A DNA stretch of 64,000 nt, from NCBI RefSeq assembly GCF_024213195.1, contig NZ_JANAVF010000003.1, positions 535,612 through 599,611 on the forward strand, in the 5' to 3' direction. Below the pieces are notes generated by a model that saw only the letters and a list, made by a program, of their open reading frames with translations, did not search any database and was not told where the DNA came from. A program made the translations under genes and the position numbers. This document shows positions 44,397 through 52,925 of the stretch, piece by piece; position 1 is the stretch's first letter; each line of letters opens with the position of its first letter. The DNA is from Streptomyces sp. TBY4. Its GTDB lineage: Bacteria; Actinomycetota; Actinomycetes; Streptomycetales; Streptomycetaceae.

Positions 44397-47300
44397 TTGT
44401 TCAGTTCTATGTCGACATCGCGTGTGACGCGATTGTCCGCAGCCGTCGCCGTCGTGGCGGCTCTTGCGTCGGTGTCCCCGCTGCTGGGTGCCGTTCCGGC
44501 GCTCGCGGCGGAGGCGCCGCTGCCGTCCGCACTCACCATCAAGTCCGAGGTGAAACCGGACCCGCGTGCCGGCTACTGGAAGGTCGGGGAGACGGGCTAC
44601 GTCACCAGTAGCGGGTCCGACTACTTCTGGAACCCCTACGCCGGCGGTGCCCCTCAGCTCATCGAGCCCCGGCCCACCCGCGGGGTGGAGGCCGACGGGT
44701 CCGACTCGCTGGTGCTCAGCTACCCGGACCGCCAGGTCGTGCGGGACATGAAGACGGGGGCGGAGTTCGTCCGGCCCAGTGCCCCTGAGGGGCACAAGGT
44801 CCTCGGGTACATCGGGAAGGCGGTCGTCTCCGGCGGCAGCAGTGACCGCAGGGTCTTCTTCACCGAGGTGAAGGACGGCGCGCCCACCACTCGCGAGGTG
44901 CTTGCCGAATCCATTGGGCGGGGCGGATCCCGTGTCGGAACGATCGGCCTGCTGGTTCCGGGGAAGGACGGGAACGTCCTGATCGGCCCCGACGGCACGG
45001 TACGCCCCACGAAGTTCCCCGAACTCGGGTGGCCCGAGTATCAGCAGCAGGTCATCTGGGGCGAGGGCCACTATCTGGTCCACCCCAACGGCATGGACGG
45101 CGCAAAAGACGACGAGCTGCAGTACTGGGACCTCGCCAAGGACCTGGACAAGCCGCAGGCAGTCCTGAGCGGCGTGAAGATCGGCGGTGAGTCCGATGTG
45201 CTGGGTGTGGTCGGCAAGGACCTCATCATGTCCCGCCGGGGGGCGGACGTAGCCCCGCCGCCGCCGTGCGACGGGCAGTGCGACGACTTCATCTCCCGCA
45301 CCGAGCGTCCCGATGAGCGCATCTTCGACATCATCGCCAGGCCGCTGGCGGGCGGGCCGGAGCGGGTCATCGCCCGGAAGTCCTCGGCCCGGCCGAACAT
45401 GACGGCGGACGGCCGCCTGATCCTCCTCCGGGACACCGAGAAGGATCCCGAGGCCTACGCGGTCCAGGCCGCGCCCGACGGCTCGCTGACCACGGCAGTC
45501 CTGCAGCGCTTCCCGTTCGTCCCGAAGGCACCGGTTCAGCTCGCACTGGCGCACGGCACCCTGAGCTCGCGCGAAACCACCACCAGCAGCGGCGCCTTCG
45601 AGCTGGTGGAACGGCAGTTGACCGTGGGTGCCGGCGCCGTGTCCGCGGGCCCCCGGACCCCCCGTCGGGCCGGGGGGACGAACACGGACAGCGGATGGAT
45701 CGCGAGTGGATCCGGCGACCTGCTCAGGGCCGAGGACGGGGCCTTGACGATCCTCACGCCGGCCGGCCCGGGGACGCCTTCGGAGGAGTACACGTACCCC
45801 ATTGCGGGGATGCAGAAGGGCACCGTGCAGGCCCGCGGACTCCATGTCGCCTACCGGGTGAAGAACCCGGACGGCAGCTTGAAGATCGGGCTCCTCCCCC
45901 TTCCGTACTCCGCGGGGGACACGTCGCTACCCGCGCAGACGGGCAGCCGTCCCGCGCCCGCGTTCGGTCTGGCTGACAACGGGGTGCTGTGGGTGGAGAG
46001 CACGACCGACGGCGTGGTCAATGTGATCCCCCGCAACGCCGGTGGCACGCCGTCGCGGACCGTGGACGTGGCGGACTGCGATCTGACGGACATCCAGGTG
46101 GTCGGCAAGGACCTGTACTGGAAGTGCGGGACGAAGGCGGCGGGCGTGTTCGACACGGTCGCCAATGCTCCGGTGGCCGCTCTGCCGGCGCACGGGTCTG
46201 CTCTGCTGGCGGACGGTTACGTGGCGTGGGAGAAGGACGGGAACCTGAGCGTGACCGCGCTGCGGGGCACTCCGTCCACCCGTCCGGTGGGCCGTCCTGC
46301 GGACAAGCGTCCGGGCTTCGGCTGGACCGTGGACCGTTTCGGCGGGTCGCTGGCCTATGTCGACGCCGGGAAGAACATCCAGATCGTGAAGTCGGGTGTG
46401 CCGGCCGCGCCAATCTCGGTGGTCGGGGTCCGCGTTTCCGAGCACCTCCTGACCGCCGGCGGGCCCTGGGCCGGCCGGTGGCTGCTGTCGAAGCCTGCGG
46501 CGTCCTGGAAGCTCACCTTCACCCACAAGCTGACCGGGCGCGTGGTGAAGACGCTGACCGGCGGGGAGGCCCGCCACTCGATCGGTGCGCAGTGGGACGG
46601 CATCGACCCGTCGACGAGCAAGAAGGTCACCATCGGCACCTACGAGTGGAAGCTCACGGCCGTACCTGCCGATGGCGCGGGTGCTCCGCTCTCGGTCAGC
46701 GGCAAGGCGCCGACGGGGATCCGCAAGAACTCGGCGCGTGACCTCGCCGGGGGCCGTCACGGCGATCTGCTGGCCTTCACGCCCGAGGGCCGGGCGGACG
46801 TCCGGCCGGGCTCGATAGCCGGCAAGGGCACCTTCGAGGCTCCGGTCTCCGGCGCCGGCTGGACCGGTGCGAACGCCGTCACGGCCGCCGTACCGTTCGG
46901 CGACGTGGACAAGGACCTGTGCTCGGACGTCCTGGTTCGGCACCCCTCGGGTGAGCTCCGTGCGTACCTGCCCGGCTGCACGGGCGTGCTGACGCCGAAG
47001 ACCAAGTACAAGGTCGTGGGCGGTGGTTGGAACGTCTACGACCAGATCGTCTCGCCGGGCGACATGATCGGCGACACGCGTCCCGATCTGCTGGCCAAGA
47101 CGCCCGCCGGTGACCTGTACCTGTACGAGGGCTACGGCACGGAGGGGAAGTTCAAGGCCAAGGTGAAGCTCACCGGCGGCTTCAAGGGCTACCTGCTGGT
47201 CGGCGGTCACAAGATGGGCAAGGGCGGAGTCGGTGCGCTGATCGCGCGGGACCCCTCGGGCAAGCTGTTCCGCTACGACGCGTTGGGCAAGGGCAAGCTG

Positions 47301-47510
47301 GCGCCCCGCGTCATGATCGGCACGGGTGGCTGGAACACCTACACGGCGATCGTGGGCGTGTCGGACCTGCACGGCGACTTCTACCAGGGTGAGCTGGTGG
47401 CCAGGGACAAGGCGGGCAGGCTGTGGCGTTACGACGGCAAGTCCGACGGCACCCTGAGCAGCCCCGTGGACATCGGTGGCGGCTGGAACATGTACAAGTC
47501 CCTGTACTGA
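44397..47510 (+). CDS. Secreted FG-GAP/beta-propeller protein, paralogue C
   Basis: This 1,037-residue protein resembles B in the N-terminal half (PDPRAGYWKVGETGYVTSS) and A in parts of the C-terminal propeller (GYGTEGKFKAKVKLTGGFKG). Calcium loops are GDVDKDLCSDVLVRHPSG and GDMIGDTRPDLLAKTPAG. This mosaic pattern suggests exchange between copies. Likely role: an extracellular binding or structural protein; no catalytic motif is visible. TTG start at 44397 with GGAGGG six bases before (ATG at 44409 is the alternative). Unlike A and B, it is followed by a different terminator, so it is the right end of the array. Confidence 0.85.
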   Translation: MFSSMSTSRVTRLSAAVAVVAALASVSPLLGAVPALAAEAPLPSALTIKSEVKPDPRAGYWKVGETGYVTSSGSDYFWNPYAGGAPQLIEPRPTRGVEADGSDSLVLSYPDRQVVRDMKTGAEFVRPSAPEGHKVLGYIGKAVVSGGSSDRRVFFTEVKDGAPTTREVLAESIGRGGSRVGTIGLLVPGKDGNVLIGPDGTVRPTKFPELGWPEYQQQVIWGEGHYLVHPNGMDGAKDDELQYWDLAKDLDKPQAVLSGVKIGGESDVLGVVGKDLIMSRRGADVAPPPPCDGQCDDFISRTERPDERIFDIIARPLAGGPERVIARKSSARPNMTADGRLILLRDTEKDPEAYAVQAAPDGSLTTAVLQRFPFVPKAPVQLALAHGTLSSRETTTSSGAFELVERQLTVGAGAVSAGPRTPRRAGGTNTDSGWIASGSGDLLRAEDGALTILTPAGPGTPSEEYTYPIAGMQKGTVQARGLHVAYRVKNPDGSLKIGLLPLPYSAGDTSLPAQTGSRPAPAFGLADNGVLWVESTTDGVVNVIPRNAGGTPSRTVDVADCDLTDIQVVGKDLYWKCGTKAAGVFDTVANAPVAALPAHGSALLADGYVAWEKDGNLSVTALRGTPSTRPVGRPADKRPGFGWTVDRFGGSLAYVDAGKNIQIVKSGVPAAPISVVGVRVSEHLLTAGGPWAGRWLLSKPAASWKLTFTHKLTGRVVKTLTGGEARHSIGAQWDGIDPSTSKKVTIGTYEWKLTAVPADGAGAPLSVSGKAPTGIRKNSARDLAGGRHGDLLAFTPEGRADVRPGSIAGKGTFEAPVSGAGWTGANAVTAAVPFGDVDKDLCSDVLVRHPSGELRAYLPGCTGVLTPKTKYKVVGGGWNVYDQIVSPGDMIGDTRPDLLAKTPAGDLYLYEGYGTEGKFKAKVKLTGGFKGYLLVGGHKMGKGGVGALIARDPSGKLFRYDALGKGKLAPRVMIGTGGWNTYTAIVGVSDLHGDFYQGELVARDKAGRLWRYDGKSDGTLSSPVDIGGGWNMYKSLY

Positions 47511-47545
47511 GCATGAACAGGCACGAGGCGACCTGAGCCGGCAAG

Positions 47546-47579
47546 AGGCGGCAGCACCGTTCCCGCGGGGCTGCCGCCT
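47546..47579 (+). terminator. Terminator of paralogue C
   Basis: A 10-bp stem (47546-47555 with 47570-47579) with a 14-base loop, not related to the three fba-type terminators. Confidence 0.65.
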
Positions 47580-47611
47580 TCGGCATGTCCCCGGTGCCCC
47601 AGACTGTGGGC

Positions 47612-48025
47612 ATGTCTCTTCACCAGAACCTGCTCGGGGGCCCCGCCCCCACCCACCTGCCCGACGAGCCCGGCCGCGCGGCCATCGCCGCCGGCACCCC
47701 CGCCGTCGAGGTGGCCGCCGCGCACCCGACGTCGTCCCTCGCCTGGGCCCTGCTCGCCGACGAGGCCTTCGGGGCCGGCCGCACGGTCGAGTCGTACGCC
47801 TACGCCCGTACGGGCTACCACCGCGGCCTGGACGCGCTGCGCCGCGCCGGCTGGAAGGGCCACGGCCCGGTGCCGTGGGAGCACGAGCCGAACCAGGGCT
47901 TCCTGCGCGCCCTGAACGCCCTGGCCCGCGCGGCCGGTGCGATCGACGAGAAGGAGGAGTACGAGCGCTGCTCGACCTTCCTGCGCGACTCCTCGGAGAC
48001 CGCCGCGGACGTCCTCGGCGCCTGA
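47612..48025 (+). CDS. DUF3151 protein
   Basis: This 137-residue protein begins MSLHQNLLGGPAPTHLPDEP and shows the DUF3151 core LAWALLADEAFGAGRTVESY, then AYARTGYHRGLDALRRAGWK and NQGFLRALNALARAAGAIDE. It is a small soluble actinobacterial family of unknown function, often close to fba or kynurenine genes. The ATG at 47612 is preferred to an upstream ATG at 47585. Confidence 0.85.
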   Translation: MSLHQNLLGGPAPTHLPDEPGRAAIAAGTPAVEVAAAHPTSSLAWALLADEAFGAGRTVESYAYARTGYHRGLDALRRAGWKGHGPVPWEHEPNQGFLRALNALARAAGAIDEKEEYERCSTFLRDSSETAADVLGA

Positions 48026-48209
48026 CGCGGAGCCGCCGCACCGGGTGGGCTCCGCGGGGGCCCGCCCGGTCGCGGAAAGTGACGTGCGCCACTGACTATT
48101 GAAGCCCTGCGGCACGACCGTCTTATGATGCGGACAGGGGACCGGAGCTCCACTCACCTCACCGGAAGGAGCGGACCGCTACCCGGAAGCACGTATCGAG
48201 GAGACAGCG

Positions 48210-49058
48210 ATGTCGCACGCCCTTGATGCCTCCGGAGACGGCGGTTCGGACACCCCGAACCTCGACTTCGCCGGCACGACCCCCTACGAGGACTACGTCC
48301 AGGCGGACGTCCTCACCCACCTCCAGCACCTCCGCTCGGACGATCCGGGCGAGATGGTCTTCCTGGTCACGACCCAGGTCATGGAGCTGTGGTTCACGGT
48401 CATCGTCCACGAGTGGGAGACCGCCGCGCAGGCGCTCCGCGAGGACGAGCTGCCCGTCGCCATGGACGCGCTGAAACGATCCCTCCGCGAGCTGGAGGCC
48501 CTCAACGCCTCCTGGCGCCCCCTCGCCCAGCTGACCCCGGGCCAGTTCAACGCGTACCGCGCCGCCCTCGGCGAGGGCTCCGGCTTCCAGTCGGCGATGT
48601 ACCGCCGGATGGAGTTCCTGCTCGGCGAGAAGGCCGCCTCCATGCTGGTCCCGCACCGCGGCGCCCCGCGCGTCCACGCGGAGCTGGAGAAGGCCCTGCA
48701 CGAGCCCAGCCTCTACGACGAGGTGCTGAGCCTCCTCGCCCGCCGCGGCCTCCCGGTCCCGCAGTCGGTCCTCGACCGCGACCTCTCGCAGCGCTACGAG
48801 CCCTCGCCCGAGGTCGAGGCCGTCTGGACGGCGCTGTACGCGACCCCGGACGCCCACCTGGACCTGCACCGCCTCGGCGAGGTCCTCACCGACGTCGCCG
48901 AGCTGGTCTGGCGCTGGCGCAACGACCACCTGGTGGCCACCCGGCGCGCGATGGGCGCGAAGACGGGCACGGGCGGCTCGGCCGGCGTGACCTGGCTGGA
49001 GAAGCGGGCGACGAAGAACGTCTTCCCCGAGCTGTGGACGGCGCGCAGCCATGTCTGA
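48210..49058 (+). CDS. kynA: Tryptophan 2,3-dioxygenase
   Basis: This 282-residue haem enzyme opens the indole ring of tryptophan to give N-formylkynurenine. Typical blocks are YEDYVQADVLTHLQHLRSDD, EMVFLVTTQVMELWFTVIVHE, a SGFQSAMYRRMEFLLGEK active-site helix and the WRWRNDHLVATRRAMG-GTGGSAGV end. The haem-ligand His lies in this last block. The ATG has a GGAG Shine-Dalgarno 6 bases away. It overlaps the start of kynU by 8 bases. Confidence 0.95.
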   Translation: MSHALDASGDGGSDTPNLDFAGTTPYEDYVQADVLTHLQHLRSDDPGEMVFLVTTQVMELWFTVIVHEWETAAQALREDELPVAMDALKRSLRELEALNASWRPLAQLTPGQFNAYRAALGEGSGFQSAMYRRMEFLLGEKAASMLVPHRGAPRVHAELEKALHEPSLYDEVLSLLARRGLPVPQSVLDRDLSQRYEPSPEVEAVWTALYATPDAHLDLHRLGEVLTDVAELVWRWRNDHLVATRRAMGAKTGTGGSAGVTWLEKRATKNVFPELWTARSHV

Positions 49059-50262
49059 CACGAACCCGGGCTCCGACCTGGCGGCCCGCGCCGAAGCCCT
49101 GGACGCGGCCGACCCCCTCGGCAAGCTCCGCGACCGCTTCACCCTCCCCGAGGGCGTGGTCTACCTCGACGGCAACAGCCTCGGCGCGCTCCCCACGGGG
49201 GTGGCCGCCCGGCTCGCCGACGTGGTCACGGAGCAGTGGGGCACCCGCCTGATCCGCTCCTGGACCGAGGGCGAGGCCAACTGGTGGAACGCCCCCGAGC
49301 GGATCGGCGACCGGATCGCCCCGCTGGTCGGCGCCGCCGCCGGCCAGGTGGTCGTCGGCGACTCCACCAGCGTCAACCTCTTCAAGGCCCTGGTCGGCGC
49401 CGCCCGGCTGGCCGCGCCCGGCCGGACCGAGCTGCTCGTGGACGCCGCGACCTTCCCCACCGACGGCTACATCGCGGAATCGGCCGCCCGGATGACGGGC
49501 CTGCGGGTCGTCCCGGTCGACCCGGCCGCCGCCGCGGCGGCGATGGGCCCGGACACCGCCGTGGTCCTCCTCAACCACGCCGACTACCGCACCGGCCGCC
49601 TGCACGACCTGCCCGCCCTCACCGCGGCGGCGCACGCCGCCGGGGCGCTCGTGGTCTGGGACCTGTGCCACACCGCGGGGGCGCTGCCCGTCGGTCTCGA
49701 CGCGCACGCCGTGGACCTCGCGGTGGGCTGCACGTACAAGTACCTCAACGGCGGCCCCGGCGCCCCCGCCTACCTGTACGTCGCCGCCCGCCACCAGGCC
49801 GCCTTCGATTCCCCGCTGCCGGGGTGGAACGGCCATGTGGACCCGTTCGCGATGACCCCCTCCTTCGAGGCCGCGCAGGGCGTGGCGCGGGGCCGGGTCG
49901 GCACCCCGGACATCCTGTCCATGCTCGCGCTGGAGGCCGCCCTGGACGCCTGGGACGGGGTCGCGGTCGAGGAGGTCCGCGAGAAGTCCCTCGCGCTGAC
50001 CGACTTCTTCCTCGACTGCGTGGCGGCGTACGTCCCGGCGGGCAAGGTCGAGCTGGTCACCCCGGTGGAGCACGGGCAGCGCGCCAGCCAGGTGTCGCTG
50101 CGCGCGGAGAACGCCGACGGGGTCATGCGCGAGCTCATCTCCCGCGGGGTGATCGGGGACTTCCGCGCCCCCGACGTCCTGCGCTTCGGGTTCACCCCGC
50201 TGTACGTCGGCTTCGCGGACGCGGAGCGTGCGGCGCGCACACTGGGTCACATTTTCGGGTGA
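49051..50262 (+). CDS. kynU: Kynureninase
   Basis: This 403-residue PLP enzyme splits kynurenine (or 3-hydroxykynurenine) into anthranilate (or its hydroxy form) and alanine. Evidence: FTLPEGVVYLDGNSLGALP, the VVVGDSTSVNLFKAL loop, WDLCHTAGALPVGLDAHAVD and the PLP lysine in VGCTYKYLNGGPGAPAYLYV. It overlaps kynA, so the two are translated together. The usual formamidase between these steps may be the hydrolase at 50433. Confidence 0.95.
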   Translation: MSDTNPGSDLAARAEALDAADPLGKLRDRFTLPEGVVYLDGNSLGALPTGVAARLADVVTEQWGTRLIRSWTEGEANWWNAPERIGDRIAPLVGAAAGQVVVGDSTSVNLFKALVGAARLAAPGRTELLVDAATFPTDGYIAESAARMTGLRVVPVDPAAAAAAMGPDTAVVLLNHADYRTGRLHDLPALTAAAHAAGALVVWDLCHTAGALPVGLDAHAVDLAVGCTYKYLNGGPGAPAYLYVAARHQAAFDSPLPGWNGHVDPFAMTPSFEAAQGVARGRVGTPDILSMLALEAALDAWDGVAVEEVREKSLALTDFFLDCVAAYVPAGKVELVTPVEHGQRASQVSLRAENADGVMRELISRGVIGDFRAPDVLRFGFTPLYVGFADAERAARTLGHIFG

Positions 50263-50288
50263 ACCGGTAGCGAAACGTCACATCACCG

Positions 50289-50316
50289 CGCGGGCGGGGC
50301 TACGGCCCCGCCCGCG
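50289..50316 (+). terminator. Terminator behind kynU
   Basis: A 12-bp stem (50289-50300 with 50305-50316) and a TACG loop, 27 bases past the kynU stop. It separates the kynAU pair from the formamidase-like gene, which must have its own promoter or depend on read-through. Confidence 0.75.
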
Positions 50317-50432
50317 CCGGTATCTCCCCGGCCCGCCACGGAGGGGGCCGTTCCGGCCTGATACGGTCCCGCTCTGCCGGAACACCGGAACACCAGTCCC
50401 CCTTGTCCCATGCGTTACCGGAGGTTGAGCCG

Positions 50433-51329
50433 ATGACGGACCCCGCAGTCGAACGGGACGCCGCCGAGGCCGCCTCGGCCTTCTCCCATCCGCCCGCAGC
50501 CCCCGACGCGACGGCCGCCTACGGTGAACACCCCGACCAGATCGTCGACTTCTACGCCCCCCGCGGGGACCGGGCGCAGCCGGGTACCGCGCGTTCCGCG
50601 CCGCTGGTCGTCGTCCTGCACGGCGGGGCCTGGCGCGCCCCGTACGACCGGCAGCACATCACCCCCTTCGCGGACTTCCTGGCCCGGCAGGGTTTCGCCG
50701 TCGCCAATGTGGAGTACCGGCGCGGGAGTTCTTTGCCCCACCAGGACGCCGCGGGGCCGGTGGCCGGCCGCTGGCCCGAGACCTTCGACGACGTGGCCGC
50801 CGCCCTGGACGCCCTCCCGGAGCTGGCCGCCGGCTGCCTCCCGGAGGCCGACCCCGGCCGCATGGTGCTGACCGGCCACTCGGCCGGAGGCCACCTCGCG
50901 CTGTGGGCCGCGGCCCGGCACGTGCTCCCGGCGGACGCCCCGGCCGGCTGGAGGCTGCCCTCCCCGCCGCTGCTGCGCGGAGTGGTGGCGCTGGCGCCGA
51001 TCGCGGACTTCACCGTGGCGGAGGAGCTCGCGGTGTGCGGGGGCGCCTCGGCGCAACTCCTGGGCGGGGCGGGGGCCTTCGCCGCACGCCGCCCGTACGC
51101 CGACCCGGCGGCGCTGCTCCCGACCGGCATCGCGACGGCGGTGGTCCAGGGGCGGAGCGACATCGTGGTCCCGGAGGCGGTGTCGGAGGCGTACGTCGCG
51201 GCGGCCGCGCTGGCGGGGGAGATGGTGGGACTGACCCTGCTGGACGGGGTCGGCCACTTCCCCCTGATCGACCCGGCGGCGGACGCGTGCGCGGTGGTGT
51301 CGGAGGAGATCTCGCAGCTCGGGTGGTGA
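50433..51329 (+). CDS. Alpha/beta hydrolase, probable kynurenine formamidase
   Basis: This 298-residue esterase-type hydrolase carries an HGGAW oxyanion motif (about residue 68) of the type known in kynurenine formamidases, the nucleophile box GHSAGGH, a late acidic residue in GRSDIVVPE and a His in DGVGHFPLIDP. Position after kynAU supports hydrolysis of N-formylkynurenine. General esterase activity remains possible. The ATG at 50433 has GGAGG nine bases before it. A terminator at 50289 lies between it and kynU. Confidence 0.75.
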   Translation: MTDPAVERDAAEAASAFSHPPAAPDATAAYGEHPDQIVDFYAPRGDRAQPGTARSAPLVVVLHGGAWRAPYDRQHITPFADFLARQGFAVANVEYRRGSSLPHQDAAGPVAGRWPETFDDVAAALDALPELAAGCLPEADPGRMVLTGHSAGGHLALWAAARHVLPADAPAGWRLPSPPLLRGVVALAPIADFTVAEELAVCGGASAQLLGGAGAFAARRPYADPAALLPTGIATAVVQGRSDIVVPEAVSEAYVAAAALAGEMVGLTLLDGVGHFPLIDPAADACAVVSEEISQLGW

Positions 51330-51395
51330 GCCCGTACGCCTGAACGCCCCGGCGCGCCGCGGGTCACGGCGGCGGGCCCTTGGTAGGGAAAGGGC

Positions 51396-52211
51396 ATGCC
51401 GTTTCTTCGCACAGATGGCCCGAACCTCTACTACGAGGTCGTCGGGGAGGGCGAGCCGCTCGTCCTCGTCCACGGTTCCTGGAACGACCACACCTCCTGG
51501 CAGCCCGCGATCGAGGCGGACATCCGTGCCTCGTTCCGGGTGGTGTCGTACGACCGCCGCGGCCACGGGCAGAGCGAACCGGGGGAGGGGCCGGGCACCC
51601 GCAGGGAGGACGAGGACGACCTCGCCGATCTGATCGAGGCGCTCGGCCCGGCCCCCGCACACGTGGCGGGCAATTCCTTCGGCGCGTCCACCGCGCTGGG
51701 GCTGGCGGCCCGCCGCCCGGAGCTCTTCCGCACCCTCACGGTCCACGAACCGCCGCTCGTCGCGATCGTGGACGGCGATCCGGCCGCGCTGGAGGAGATG
51801 CGCACGGCTCGGGCCTCGATCGGAGCCGTGCTCGACCTCCTGCGGCAGGGCGAACACGAACAGGGTGCGCGGCTGTTCGTGGAGGAGGTCGCCGTGGGCC
51901 TGGACACCTGGGACCGGCTGCCCCGGAGCACCCGCGAGACGTTCGTGCACAACGCCCCCACCTTCCTCGGCGAACAGTCCGACCCGGACTGGGCGGCGCT
52001 TGACCTGGCGGCGCTCGCGCGGTGCGAGGTACCGGTTCTGCTGAGCGGCGGTACGGAGAGCCCGGCCTGGCTGTCGACCGTCCTCGACCACCTGGCGGCG
52101 GCCCTGCCCGGGGCCCGGCGCCAGCGGCTCGAAGGCGCGGGCCACATCCCGCACGTCACGCATCCGCAGGAGTACGTGGCCGCGCTCAAGGGCTTCATCC
52201 GGGAGGTCTGA
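51396..52211 (+). CDS. Alpha/beta hydrolase
   Basis: This 271-residue hydrolase has the fold's marks: VLVHGSWNDHTSWQP oxyanion region, the YDRRGHGQSEPG strand, the nucleophile box GNSFGAS, a late Asp/Glu region (LLSGGTESPAWL) and the His in GAGHIPHVTHPQE. The substrate is not evident. It stands 67 bases downstream of the formamidase-like gene on the same strand. Confidence 0.85.
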   Translation: MPFLRTDGPNLYYEVVGEGEPLVLVHGSWNDHTSWQPAIEADIRASFRVVSYDRRGHGQSEPGEGPGTRREDEDDLADLIEALGPAPAHVAGNSFGASTALGLAARRPELFRTLTVHEPPLVAIVDGDPAALEEMRTARASIGAVLDLLRQGEHEQGARLFVEEVAVGLDTWDRLPRSTRETFVHNAPTFLGEQSDPDWAALDLAALARCEVPVLLSGGTESPAWLSTVLDHLAAALPGARRQRLEGAGHIPHVTHPQEYVAALKGFIREV

Positions 52212-52250
52212 CGCGGCTCCCGGCGGGCAGGCCGGGCCTGCCGGGAGAGC

Positions 52251-52757
52251 TCAGCCCCACTGCTCGTCCGCCAGCGAGGTGACCGGGGCCGGCTTGCCGA
52301 TGACGGCCAGGGCGATGAAGAAGTTGATCTGCCCGATCGCGATGGTGAGGGTGGCGAGCGCCTTCTCGTCGTAGTGCTCCGCCACCTCCGCGTAGAGCTC
52401 GTCGGAGACCCGCTCCCTGCCGTGCGGGGCCGGCTGGAGGGTCGCCTCCACCAGCGCGAGCGCGGCCCGCTCGGCCCCGGTGAAGCAGCGGGCGTCGGCC
52501 CAGGAGGAGACGGCGGTGATCCGCTCCTCGGTCTCCCCGGCCTTGCGGAGGAAACCGGTGTTCAGGATGGTCAGGTAGGTGTTGCCGACGATCTGCCCGG
52601 CGCGCAGGTGGACGAGGCTCATGGTGGTGCGCGGCACCGAGCGGTTGCCCGTGGCCCGGAAGAGGGCGGCGCTGATGTCGGCCAGCTCGGGAACGAACGC
52701 GCCGGGGTCGGGCATCCGCGAGAGGGAGGTCGTGGTCGCGGTCTTGGCGGTGTTCAT
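52251..52757 (-). CDS. Carboxymuconolactone decarboxylase-family protein
   Basis: This 168-169 residue protein belongs to the AhpD-like fold, with GNRSVPRTTMSLVHLRAGQI at about 40-60 and a helix ending FTGAERAALALVEATLQPA. The typical AhpD Cys-x2-Cys pair is not present, so peroxidase coupling is unlikely. The start is ATG at 52757, with a second ATG at 52760 possible. Convergent with the hydrolase at 51396. Its role is unknown. Confidence 0.75.
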   Translation of the reverse strand: MNTAKTATTTSLSRMPDPGAFVPELADISAALFRATGNRSVPRTTMSLVHLRAGQIVGNTYLTILNTGFLRKAGETEERITAVSSWADARCFTGAERAALALVEATLQPAPHGRERVSDELYAEVAEHYDEKALATLTIAIGQINFFIALAVIGKPAPVTSLADEQWG

Positions 52758-52860
52758 CATGGCTGCTCTCCTTCTGATCCGCCCCGTTGGCGTCTCACAG
52801 CACTGACGAAACGGCCCGCACGGATGTGACAGAGTGCGGGAAATTTCTTTCCGGGTACGC

Positions 52861-52897
52861 CGAAGGGGCGGTGCGCGAGGAGCGCACCGCCCCTTCG
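52861..52897. terminator. Terminator of purA
   Basis: A 16-bp stem (52861-52876 with 52882-52897) and 5-base loop, 29 bases past the purA stop on the minus strand. Confidence 0.85.
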
Positions 52898-52925
52898 GAC
52901 GGACTGCCGGGAGTACCCGGACTGC

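Noticed and set aside
37590..47510. Large tandem repeats considered as a CRISPR or satellite
   Set aside because: Units are whole 3.3 kb genes with leaders; there are no short repeats and spacers anywhere in the window.
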